Shown: piece after piece, positions 6,735-13,068 of the stretch | Numbering within the stretch: position 1 is the stretch's first letter | How the letters are laid out: each line of letters starts with the position of its first letter | Assembly (NCBI GenBank): GCA_027483785.1 | Contig: JAIXTU010000007.1 | Coordinates: 1 to 13,673 of the forward strand | Reading direction: 5' to 3' | DNA from: Flavobacterium sp. | GTDB lineage: Bacteria; Bacteroidota; Bacteroidia; Flavobacteriales; Flavobacteriaceae | DNA length: 13,673 nucleotides | Translations under genes and position numbers: made by a program | Notes under the pieces: generated by a model | Told to the model about the DNA's origin: nothing | What the model saw: only the letters and a program-made list of their open reading frames with translations | The model's database searches: none

Positions 6735-8183
6735 TTATCCTACACTTCCCTCCAAACTAATTTCCAATAGCTTTTGTGCCTCAACAGCAAATTCCATCGG
6801 AAGCTTGTTCAACACATCTTTACTAAAGCCGTTTACTATTAAAGCAATGGCTTTTTCGGTCGGAATTCCGCGTTGGTTGCAATAAAAAACCTGATCTTCT
6901 CCAATTTTCGAAGTAGTGGCTTCGTGCTCAATTTGTGCCGACTGGTTTTTACTTTCGATATACGGAAACGTATGTGCGCCGCAAGCATTTCCCATCAGCA
7001 ACGAATCGCATTGCGAGAAATTACGGGCATTTTCGGCACGCGGACCAATTTGTACCAATCCGCGATACGAGTTTTGCGATTTTCCAGCAGAGATTCCTTT
7101 GCTTATGATCGTCGACCGTGTGTTTTTCCCCAAGTGTACCATCTTCGTTCCGGTATCGGCTTGTTGAAAATTGTTGGTCACGGCTATCGAATAAAATTCG
7201 CCAACCGAATTATCGCCTTTCAAAACGCAACTCGGATATTTCCACGTAACAGCCGAACCCGTTTCTACCTGTGTCCAGCTAATTTTTGCGTTTTTCTCGC
7301 ACAAGCCGCGTTTCGTCACGAAATTGTACACACCGCCTTGTCCTTCTTTATTTCCTGGAAACCAGTTTTGAACGGTCGAGTATTTGATTTCGGCATCGTC
7401 GAGCGCAATTAGTTCCACAACTGCTGCATGCAATTGGTTTTCGTCTCTACTCGGAGCGGTACAACCTTCCAAATACGAAACGTAGCTGCCTTCATCGGCA
7501 ATCACTAAGGTACGTTCAAACTGTCCGGTTCCGGCTTGGTTAATGCGGAAGTAGGTCGAGAGTTCCATCGGACATTTTACTCCTTTCGGAATGTAGCAAA
7601 ACGAACCGTCTGAAAACACAGCCGAGTTTAGTGCTGCGTAGAAGTTGTCGCGCTGCGGCACCACTGTTCCCAAGTGTTTTTGTACTAAGTCTGGATATTC
7701 GCGAATGGCTTCGGAAATACTCATAAAGATGATGCCTTTTTCAGCCAAGGTTTTTTTGAAAGTGGTGGCTACTGAAACCGAGTCGACCACAATATCCATC
7801 GCAACACCGGCCAAAGCTTTTTGTTCGTCGAGCGAAATTCCAAGCTTTTTAAAAGTTTCGAGCAACTCTGGATCTACTTCATCCAACGAATTGTATTTCG
7901 CCTGACTCTTCGGAGCCGAATAATACGATATGGCCTGAAAATCGGGTTTGGTATAATGCACGTTCGCCCATTCCGGTTCGGTCATTTCTTTCCAAGCCCG
8001 ATACGCCTCGAGTCGCCACTCAGTCATCCATTCCGGTTCGTCTTTTTTCTTAGAAATTGCGCGAACAATATCTTCGTTAAGTCCAACAGGAAACGTCTCC
8101 GATTCGATATCGGTGTAAAAACCGTACTCGTACTCTTTGGTTTCGAGGTCTATTTTTAGATTGTCTTCGGTGTATTTACTCAT
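6735..8183 (-). CDS. sufB: SufB, Fe-S cluster assembly scaffold subunit
   Basis: SufB is the scaffold on which the nascent Fe-S cluster forms in SufBC2D, using sulfur delivered by SufS/SufE. The 482-aa product has the conserved blocks YIPKGVKCPMELSTYFRIN and YLEGCTAPS and the C-terminal core NFSQCDSLLMG. C392, H420 and E421 occupy the spacing of E. coli SufB C405, H433 and E434, the residues proposed to hold the cluster. Length and frame are normal. Instead of sufC, a DUF4160 ATG follows the stop after 16 nt. Upstream lies the S23 cassette rather than sufA, so the gene may use a promoter inside that cassette (8235-8266) or readthrough from the sufA promoter. Confidence 0.98.
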   Translation of the reverse strand: MSKYTEDNLKIDLETKEYEYGFYTDIESETFPVGLNEDIVRAISKKKDEPEWMTEWRLEAYRAWKEMTEPEWANVHYTKPDFQAISYYSAPKSQAKYNSLDEVDPELLETFKKLGISLDEQKALAGVAMDIVVDSVSVATTFKKTLAEKGIIFMSISEAIREYPDLVQKHLGTVVPQRDNFYAALNSAVFSDGSFCYIPKGVKCPMELSTYFRINQAGTGQFERTLVIADEGSYVSYLEGCTAPSRDENQLHAAVVELIALDDAEIKYSTVQNWFPGNKEGQGGVYNFVTKRGLCEKNAKISWTQVETGSAVTWKYPSCVLKGDNSVGEFYSIAVTNNFQQADTGTKMVHLGKNTRSTIISKGISAGKSQNSYRGLVQIGPRAENARNFSQCDSLLMGNACGAHTFPYIESKNQSAQIEHEATTSKIGEDQVFYCNQRGIPTEKAIALIVNGFSKDVLNKLPMEFAVEAQKLLEISLEGSVG

Positions 8184-8209
8184 GGTTCTGTTGATGTATT
8201 AAAAAAAGC

Positions 8210-8231
8210 GAAAAAAGCGAAAAAATTAAAA
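8210..8231. repeat. left arm of a 22-bp perfect inverted repeat around the S23 gene
   Basis: This 22-bp segment (GA6GCGA6TTAAAA in shorthand) is the exact reverse complement of 8801-8822. The two arms face each other and enclose the four-helix-bundle gene with about 570 nt between them. The sequence is A-rich and of low complexity, but an unbroken 22-bp match that includes GCG and TT steps is hard to attribute to chance. It lies 26 nt upstream of the sufB ATG. Confidence 0.75.
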
Positions 8232-8234
8232 TTC

Positions 8235-8266
8235 AAAAACTACCTCGGGTCATTTCATGAAACAAA
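8235..8266 (-). promoter_or_regulatory. possible outward promoter into sufB
   Basis: On the - strand a TTTG (8263-8266) is followed after 20 nt by TAGTTTTT (8235-8242), one mismatch from TAnnTTTG. It lies about 50 nt before the sufB ATG and just inside the inverted-repeat cassette. If real, the inserted DNA supplies sufB with its own promoter. The match is imperfect. Confidence 0.3.
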
Positions 8267-8313
8267 CTTCATTTGTTTTCAGATCAGAAATACATACATT
8301 GCTCTCAGCAGTA

Positions 8314-8721
8314 TTAATTGTTTTCGGTTTTGCGACTTATTTTGTTTTGCTTTTCTAAATTCTTTAAATATTTAATGTAATTACCTAATTGCCCGGAAAC
8401 CGCATAAAGTTCTGATTTGTAGAACTTAAATTCGTCTTGAGATAAATATGGCATTTCATTAAAAAAATTAAACATATTTCTGCATTCGCCCGCGGAACCC
8501 TTAGCTATGTAAAGAGATCGTATCATTTCTTTTATTGTCTCCCGTTCAAATCCTTCGGCAATATTATTAGAAATCGATAATGCAGCTCGTTGTAGTTGAT
8601 CTTTTAATCCAAAATCCTTGGCAATAAAACCATTTTTGTTAGCAAGCAAATAAGTCTCTGTCGCAAACTTTAGCGCTTTTCGATATACCTGCATCTCTTC
8701 AAACGAGTTGTATTTTGCCAT
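8314..8721 (-). CDS. four-helix bundle protein, S23 / 23S rRNA intervening-sequence family
   Basis: A 135-aa protein of the S23 (IVP) family. It carries the diagnostic pattern KDFGLKDQLQRAALSIS (35-51), NNIAEGFERE (52-61) and AKGSAGECRN (73-82), and four amphipathic helices. Relatives are encoded inside 23S rRNA intervening sequences or act with diversity-generating retroelements (Avd); most free-standing copies, like this one, have no known function. The gene separates sufA from sufB and shares their orientation. It is enclosed by a 22-bp inverted repeat (8210-8231 and 8801-8822) and bordered by 8-bp tandem repeats, so it looks like inserted cargo. No reverse transcriptase or rRNA gene is present in the window. 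Confidence 0.93.
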   Translation of the reverse strand: MAKYNSFEEMQVYRKALKFATETYLLANKNGFIAKDFGLKDQLQRAALSISNNIAEGFERETIKEMIRSLYIAKGSAGECRNMFNFFNEMPYLSQDEFKFYKSELYAVSGQLGNYIKYLKNLEKQNKISRKTENN

Positions 8722-8800
8722 TTATTCCGTTGAATCTTTTCGACACTATCAATTTTATTGTCAGTCTACAATTACAATCTCTATCTTCAATTAATTTTCC

Positions 8801-8822
8801 TTTTAATTTTTTCGCTTTTTTC
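8801..8822. repeat. right arm of the 22-bp perfect inverted repeat around the S23 gene
   Basis: The exact reverse complement of 8210-8231. It lies about 80 nt upstream of the S23 ATG, with a partial extra TTTTTTCGCTT unit beyond it at 8825-8835. Between the arm and the S23 start I see no clear promoter. Confidence 0.75.
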
Positions 8823-8838
8823 TATTTTTTCGCTTAAG

Positions 8839-8878
8839 AATCTTTCAATCTCCCAATCTCGAAATCTTTGAATCTTAC
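8839..8878. repeat. five tandem 8-bp repeats, AATCTNNN
   Basis: Five consecutive units in perfect 8-bp register begin AATCT: 8839 (AATCTTTC), 8847 (AATCTCCC), 8855 (AATCTCGA), 8863 (AATCTTTG) and 8871 (AATCTTAC). The array ends over the sufA stop codon (8875-8877) and begins 16 nt outside the right arm of the inverted repeat. It marks the boundary between sufA and the inserted S23 region. Confidence 0.75.
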
Positions 8879-9204
8879 AACGAAAAACTCTCCCCACATC
8901 CGCAGGTTCGTTGCGCGTTAGGATTGTTGAATACGAAGCCCTTGCCGTTTAGGCCGCCCGAATACTCGAGGATGGTGCCCGCGAGGTATAAAAACGATTT
9001 TTTCTCTACGGCAATTTTCACGTCGTTGTCTTCAAAAACCTTATCGTTTTCGTCTAATTCGCGATCAAATTTTAATTCGTACGACAAGCCCGAGCATCCA
9101 CCGCTTTTCACACCTACTCGTACGTAATGTTGCGAAGCGTCGTAACCGTCTTCGCGCATCATGTCAACAATTTTCTTGCTGGCAGTGTCTGAAACTTTTA
9201 TCAT
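8875..9204 (-). CDS. sufA: A-type iron-sulfur carrier (HesB/IscA/SufA family)
   Basis: A 109-aa A-type carrier that accepts clusters from the SufBCD scaffold and passes them to apoproteins. The three conserved Cys are present: C37 in SGGCSGLSY, and C101 and C103 in TCGCGESF at the C-terminus. Length is normal. The gene heads the SUF locus, with a clean -7 element 28 nt upstream of its ATG (9233-9240). Its stop codon lies inside an 8-bp tandem array and is followed by the S23 cassette instead of sufB. The name sufA follows from context; IscA or ErpA paralogs cannot be separated on motif alone. Confidence 0.95.
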   Translation of the reverse strand: MIKVSDTASKKIVDMMREDGYDASQHYVRVGVKSGGCSGLSYELKFDRELDENDKVFEDNDVKIAVEKKSFLYLAGTILEYSGGLNGKGFVFNNPNAQRTCGCGESFSL

Positions 9205-9232
9205 AACAGTATATAATTATTCTAAATTAGGG

Positions 9233-9240
9233 CAAAGATA
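9233..9240 (-). promoter_or_regulatory. -7 element of the SUF locus promoter
   Basis: Reads TATCTTTG on the - strand, an exact TAnnTTTG, ending 28 nt before the sufA ATG. No TTG lies at the ideal -33 distance; the nearest (9254-9256) is only 13 nt away, so the upstream element is weak or absent. I see no obvious palindromic operator between it and the ATG. Confidence 0.5.
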
Positions 9241-9310
9241 CAACATCGCTAATCAACTGCTACTGAATTTAATGTTTCTACAACATAATAGTATAGACAG
9301 ATTTTATGGT

Positions 9311-9461
9311 TTGGGCGGCTTATCCGGCTGTTCGCTACAAGCTTTTTCAATTTGGGCGCAGCGCTTTAGCTTTCCAACGGCTTCTTGCGTCGCCGCTGTT
9401 AAGCCAAGTGCTGCAAACCCAAATTTTCAAAAGGCTTTTTGCTGCCATCCGGGCCGCGCGT
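9311..9461. repeat. long imperfect palindromic intergenic repeat
   Basis: This non-coding stretch folds on itself over about 150 nt. The outer arms are ACAAGCTTTTTCAATTTGGG (9337-9354 region) against CCCAAATTTTCAAAAGGCTT (9418-9437). The inner arms are GCAGCGCTTTAGCT (9358-9371) against AGCCAAGTGCTGC (9402-9414), with an AACGGC/GCCGCTGTT tip. On the - strand it contains GGATGGCAGCAAAAAG and GTAGCGAACAGCCGG. These look like a diverged copy of the palindromic intergenic repeats I recall as frequent in Flavobacteriaceae genomes. The rest of the 9205-9563 gap holds the sufA promoter and a terminator. Any reading frame through here is a shadow. Confidence 0.6.
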
Positions 9462-9497
9462 GTCGTTGCTTGAAGGCGTATTCTTTATGAAAATCTC

Positions 9498-9528
9498 AAA
9501 AAAAAGTGCCACTTATAAAAGCAGCACT
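9498..9528 (-). terminator. rho-independent terminator of the small membrane protein gene
   Basis: On the - strand, AGTGCTGCTT pairs with AAGTGGCACT (10 bp with two G-U wobbles, 4-nt loop, 9505-9528) and is followed by eight T. It lies about 35 nt after the stop at 9564. Confidence 0.8.
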
Positions 9529-9563
9529 CTATTACATTTTAAATTATTAACCCCGTTTTATAT

Positions 9564-9866
9564 TTAAGGTTGGGTTAACCAAGTTGGGTTGTAATCAATC
9601 CATCCTAAGGTTATGGCTGTTACCCAAACACTGTAAACAACAACACTACTAAGGAAAAGTGTCATAATAATTTTTACATCTAAACTGTTTTGCAAGTTTC
9701 TTCTTCGGTAAAAATAATAGATAATACCAAAGCAAATAACTAGAGAGGCAAGCAGCAACTGACTAGTGTCGTAAGAAAAAAACGTTGGGTCTACAACAAT
9801 TATAACACCGTGGAAAATTAAAAGAACAAACAGCAATAAGTAAATAAATCTAATAATTGTATTCAT
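9564..9866 (-). CDS. small three-helix membrane protein, 100 aa
   Basis: I do not recognise the family. Three hydrophobic segments are clear: about 5-25, 36-53 and 64-88. The RRR at 54-56 behind the second segment suggests that loop is cytoplasmic. There is no signal peptidase site. It is a single-gene unit: a TAnnTTTG element at 9893-9900 upstream and a good terminator at 9498-9528 downstream. It sits between the SUF locus and the dipeptidase operon and shows no functional tie to either. Confidence 0.75.
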   Translation of the reverse strand: MNTIIRFIYLLLFVLLIFHGVIIVVDPTFFSYDTSQLLLASLVICFGIIYYFYRRRNLQNSLDVKIIMTLFLSSVVVYSVWVTAITLGWIDYNPTWLTQP

Positions 9867-9892
9867 AGCAATTTTATATTTTTCCCATTTTT

Positions 9893-9900
9893 CAAAGTTA
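9893..9900 (-). promoter_or_regulatory. -7 element for the small membrane protein gene
   Basis: Reads TAACTTTG on the - strand, an exact TAnnTTTG, ending 26 nt before the ATG at 9866. No clear TTG is seen at the -33 position. Confidence 0.45.
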
Positions 9901-10014
9901 TAAAATTAGTCCTTAAACGTTGTGTCGAAAATTGATTAATGTATTTTTCGCTAAAATATTGTAGAGAAACTTTTACATTGACTCGACACCGCATTTCGTC
10001 GCGAGGAATTATAG

Positions 10015-10188
10015 TTAGTCGTCAGTTCCGTTGGTCTTTTTTCTTGTAGCCAACCAATAAAATAAAAATGCGCTACCACCTAGTGGTCCATACAATTTCA
10101 TGTCAAGCACCAAATCGAAAAAGACAGCAACACTGCCAAAAACGATAATTAGCATTACAACAATTTTTACTTTAACACTTAAGTTCAT
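10015..10188 (-). CDS. 57-aa predicted membrane peptide
   Basis: An intact small reading frame, ATG at 10188 to TAA at 10015-10017. It encodes MNLSVKVKIVVMLIIVFGSV, then a short FFDLVLDMKLYGPLGG turn and a second hydrophobic stretch AFLFYWLA, ending in a charged tail KKTNGTDD. Two transmembrane helices (about 8-27 and 36-47) are likely. It starts 30 nt after the stop of the secreted-protein gene in the same orientation, so it probably belongs to the dipeptidase operon. No family is recognised. Coding is supported by the hydrophobic-then-charged pattern and codon use, not by homology. Confidence 0.55.
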   Translation of the reverse strand: MNLSVKVKIVVMLIIVFGSVAVFFDLVLDMKLYGPLGGSAFLFYWLATRKKTNGTDD

Positions 10189-10218
10189 ATTCCATTTAAA
10201 ATGGGTAGATCGAACAAT

Positions 10219-11208
10219 TTATTGAACAGGAACGCCATATAATGCAATAGCTGGAGCAACTAAAATACTTCGGTGAGGCGTTTCTTTGAACATACTATTA
10301 AAATCTCTGCGAATCATGGCGTTAACATTTATATGAAAAGGCGTTAACGCATTCGTGGTTCTGTTAAACATTTGGGCAAAATAATTCATTTTCTTAGAAA
10401 GTTGGTACTTTAGTTTAGTCTGTTTATTGGGTTCGGGTTCTAAAGCTAAACCCTTTTCGTCTTCGTAAGAAACCAACTCGACAACTACAAATACGTTCGT
10501 TTTTGGTTTCGGAAAATCAAGTTGTTTTAAATCGATACTAACTTCGTTTTTTGTCGAACGATCAATTGTTAGTATTGGTGTTTCAAAAAACAAATCCCGC
10601 AATTTAAACGTTTGATTCGTAAAGATACTGCCTTGTATGTCGCACTCGAAAAATTTGATTTTGTACTGCGTTTTATACTGTACTTTCTCCACAAAAAAAG
10701 ACAATCTTGAAACGTCAATATCCTCAAACTCTTCACGAAAAAAAACAATTCCCGCGGTCGGCTCCGTTTCAAACGGATTACTCCGCTTTTTAACAAAGCG
10801 CGACTTTTCGCCCAAGAAAACCTCTTTTTTTGCAACCGTTTCAATAACTACTTCGTCGAGTTCAAAAACCTCTTTTTGCAAAAACACCACATCCGATAAC
10901 GAGTCTTTCAAAAAACCCTTCGATCGAAAGCCTGCTTTTCGGAAATGAATCGAATCGAAAACAACGCCGGTATCTAAAATGGTGATCGTATCTTTACTAG
11001 TCAAACCTGTTTGTAGCAGTTGTTTCTTTAAAAACAAATCATACGACACTTCCGGAATGAAATCCATAACGTCGTCTTCAAAGGGTGCAAACTTCTGACC
11101 AAAAGAGCCACTGTACGTTATTAAAAAAACAAGCAGCAAGAAAAGCGTTTCAAAGCTGCGTCGTTTCGAAAATCTTTTTCTTGCTGCGCTGTAGATCTGA
11201 TCTAGCAT
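10219..11208 (-). CDS. secreted protein resembling carboxypeptidase-like regulatory domain proteins
   Basis: A 329-aa exported protein. The start is fixed by context: the ATG follows the dipeptidase TAA without a gap. The N-terminus has an unusually long basic n-region (RKRFSKRR at 10-17), a hydrophobic core at about 21-33, and a likely cleavage site near SFG-Q (35-38). The next part contains ITILDTGVVFDSIHFRKAGF and VFLQKEVFELDEVVIE, a pattern like the CarboxypepD_reg-like beta domain that in Bacteroidetes ends in LxEVVV. The remainder is rich in beta strands and in Lys/Phe, with no enzyme motif. It probably acts in the periplasm or at the outer membrane; the function is unknown. Tight linkage to the peptidase suggests coexpression only. 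Confidence 0.75.
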   Translation of the reverse strand: MLDQIYSAARKRFSKRRSFETLFLLLVFLITYSGSFGQKFAPFEDDVMDFIPEVSYDLFLKKQLLQTGLTSKDTITILDTGVVFDSIHFRKAGFRSKGFLKDSLSDVVFLQKEVFELDEVVIETVAKKEVFLGEKSRFVKKRSNPFETEPTAGIVFFREEFEDIDVSRLSFFVEKVQYKTQYKIKFFECDIQGSIFTNQTFKLRDLFFETPILTIDRSTKNEVSIDLKQLDFPKPKTNVFVVVELVSYEDEKGLALEPEPNKQTKLKYQLSKKMNYFAQMFNRTTNALTPFHINVNAMIRRDFNSMFKETPHRSILVAPAIALYGVPVQ

Positions 11209-12597
11209 TTATTTCACTAATTCCACATAATACTTATAAAACAGCGGTATTGTTTCGATGCCTTTCAAGTAATTGAAAACGCCGTAGTGTTCGTTAGGCG
11301 AGTGAATGGCATCGCTATCCAATCCAAATCCCATCAATATGCTCTTGCTTTTCAGTTCCTTTTCGAAAAGTGCCACAATCGGGATACTGCCACCCGAACG
11401 AACCGGAATGGCTTTCACACCAAACGATTCGGTATATGCTTTATTTGCCGCCTGATAACCAATACTGTCGATCGGCGTTACGTAAGCTGCGCCGCCGTGA
11501 TGTGGTTTTACCTGCACGCGAACTCCCGCCGGAGCAATGGCTTCGAAATGTTTAGCAAATAATTCGGTAATTTCTTCCCAGTTTTGATCGGGCACTAAAC
11601 GCATCGATATCTTAGCAAACGCTTTACTAGCAATGACAGTTTTTGCACCTTCTCCGGTATAGCCGCCCCAAATGCCGTTTACGTCGAGCGTAGGCCGAAT
11701 CGAATTGCGTTCGTTCGTAACATAACCCGTTTCTCCATAAACGTCTTCAATGTCAAGCGCTTTCTTGTATTTGTCTAAACTAAAGGGTGCTTTTGCCATT
11801 TCGGCGCGTTCTTCAACACTTAGTTCAATTACTTTATCGTAAAAACCAGGAATGGTAATGTGATTATTCTCATCGTGCAACGATGCAATCATTTTCGACA
11901 ATACATTTATCGGATTGGCAACCGCACCTCCGTACAAGCCCGAGTGCAAATCGCGATTTGGCCCAGTTACTTCAACTTCCACATAACTCAATCCGCGAAG
12001 TCCGGTGGTAATCGACGGTTGCTGGTTGCTGATCATTCCAGTATCGGAAATCAAAATCACGTCGTTTTTGAGTTTGTCTTGATTGCGTTCCACAAACCAA
12101 CCGAGCGATTTAGAACCAACTTCTTCCTCGCCTTCAATCATAAATTTTACGTTACACGGCAACTGATTGTTTTGAACCATGTACTCAAAGGCTTTTACGT
12201 GCATGTAAAATTGCCCCTTATCGTCGCAGGCACCGCGAGCAAATATGGCACCTTCAGGATGGATTTCCGTTTTTTTGATGACCGGTTCAAACGGCGGCGA
12301 CGTCCACAACTCCATCGGATCAGGTGGTTGCACATCGTAATGCCCGTATACTAAAACGGTAGGTAAATTCGGATCGAAGATTTTCTCACCGTAAACAATC
12401 GGATAGCCCGGCGTGTCGCATAATTCAACAAAATCGCAACCCGCAGCTTCGAGCGCTTTTTTAGTGGCTTCGGCCATATCCATAACATCCTGACTATAAG
12501 CAGGGTCGGCACTTACCGACGGAATTTTAAGTATCTCAAGCAACTCATTAATAAAACGGTCTTTGTGCTGCTCTACGTATTTTTTTATATCAGACAT
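11209..12597 (-). CDS. M20-family metallopeptidase, dipeptidase
   Basis: A 462-aa cytosolic dipeptidase of the M20 (CNDP/PepV/ArgE-DapE) superfamily, which hydrolyses dipeptides with two Zn or Mn ions. The metal and catalytic signatures are present: VYGHYDVQP (H86, D88), ARGACDDKGQ (bridging Asp near 125), MIEGEEEVGS (E158 and E159 as base and ligand), ISDTG (D185), the lid-domain DLHSG (H218), and IHSPNEHY near the C-terminus. There is no signal peptide. Length is normal for the group. It is the first gene of a - strand operon with the secreted protein abutting its stop. Its upstream gap (12598-12952) shows no clear TAnnTTTG element for this strand. Confidence 0.95.
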   Translation of the reverse strand: MSDIKKYVEQHKDRFINELLEILKIPSVSADPAYSQDVMDMAEATKKALEAAGCDFVELCDTPGYPIVYGEKIFDPNLPTVLVYGHYDVQPPDPMELWTSPPFEPVIKKTEIHPEGAIFARGACDDKGQFYMHVKAFEYMVQNNQLPCNVKFMIEGEEEVGSKSLGWFVERNQDKLKNDVILISDTGMISNQQPSITTGLRGLSYVEVEVTGPNRDLHSGLYGGAVANPINVLSKMIASLHDENNHITIPGFYDKVIELSVEERAEMAKAPFSLDKYKKALDIEDVYGETGYVTNERNSIRPTLDVNGIWGGYTGEGAKTVIASKAFAKISMRLVPDQNWEEITELFAKHFEAIAPAGVRVQVKPHHGGAAYVTPIDSIGYQAANKAYTESFGVKAIPVRSGGSIPIVALFEKELKSKSILMGFGLDSDAIHSPNEHYGVFNYLKGIETIPLFYKYYVELVK

Positions 12598-12694
12598 GTG
12601 GTAAATTTTGTATCGCTAATGTAGTAAAACCGTTACATAGAATAAAAACTTTGTGCTTGCACTGCAGCTTAGGCAAATTATAAAACAAAAAGCA

Positions 12695-12756
12695 AGAAAA
12701 CCGGTAGCACACCAATTGACAACTCAAACCCTCAAAATTTTAGCCGCCGGTTTTCT
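12695..12756. repeat. 10-bp inverted repeat in the dipeptidase-tRNA gap
   Basis: AGAAAACCGG (12695-12704) is an exact inverted repeat of CCGGTTTTCT (12747-12756) with a 42-nt loop. On the - strand the right part is followed by a T-rich stretch, so a terminator or small RNA end is possible. No gene on that strand obviously ends here. The rest of the gap 12598-12952 holds no convincing gene, only the tRNA promoter at its right end. Confidence 0.4.
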
Positions 12757-12910
12757 AAAGAAATGGATCTAATCGCGTTTGCACTTTCACTACGGTAGGT
12801 GTTACATTCAAAACGAAAGAGTAGTAGCGTATTTCTCGTTGGCAACACACGAACTCGTTTGCGCATCGGCAAGTAACAATCAGAAAATTTCAGCTTTTTT
12901 ATCATCGTAC

Positions 12911-12940
12911 TTTGAAAAATCGAACTTAGTTGTATATTTG
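12911..12940 (+). promoter_or_regulatory. promoter of tRNA-Leu
   Basis: TTTG (12911-12914) and TATATTTG (12933-12940, exact TAnnTTTG) are separated by 18 nt. The -7 element ends 12 nt before the first tRNA base, which fits a stable-RNA promoter in Bacteroidota. Confidence 0.75.
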
Positions 12941-12952
12941 CAGCCACAATTC

Positions 12953-13034
12953 GCGGGCATGGCGAAATTGGTAGACGTGCCAGACTTAGGATCTGGTGCC
13001 GCAAGGCGTGTAGGTTCGAGTCCTATTGCCCGCA
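12953..13034 (+). tRNA. tRNA-Leu (anticodon UAG)
   Basis: Acceptor arm GCGGGCA (12953-12959) pairs perfectly with TGCCCGC (13027-13033), with A at 13034 as discriminator. The anticodon stem is CCAGA/TCTGG (12980-12984 with 12992-12996), around the loop CTTAGGA, giving anticodon TAG (12987-12989). The T-arm has GGTTCGAGTCC. A long variable arm (TGCCGCAAGGCGT) marks it as class II, as expected for Leu. The 82-nt span excludes CCA, which is not encoded. It has its own promoter and terminator. Confidence 0.97.
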
Positions 13035-13038
13035 CTTC

Positions 13039-13068
13039 AAAAGCTTCACCAAACAGTGAAGCTTTTTT
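13039..13068 (+). terminator. rho-independent terminator of tRNA-Leu, overlapping the transposase stop
   Basis: AAAAGCTTCAC (13039-13049) pairs with GTGAAGCTTTT (13056-13066) over 11 bp around a 6-nt loop, and a T run follows to 13068. The stop codon of the convergent transposase-like gene (13046-13048) lies in the left arm, and the A run there would serve as a T tract for that strand too. Confidence 0.9.

Noticed and set aside
6873..7412. Long + strand frame (179 codons) opposite sufB
   Set aside because: Antisense to a strongly conserved gene; Ser/Phe/Arg-rich composition typical of a shadow frame.
8260..8279. AAACAAA/TTTGTTT hairpin downstream of the S23 gene as its terminator
   Set aside because: There is no T tract after the stem on the - strand and the stem is A/T only.
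9161..9490. Open + strand frame of 109 codons across the sufA promoter and the palindromic repeat
   Set aside because: It starts inside sufA antisense, runs through a repeat, and its translation has no family-like features.
9922..9989. 7-bp inverted repeat GTGTCGA/TCGACAC with a 54-nt spacer
   Set aside because: Too short and too far apart to separate from chance in an intergenic region.
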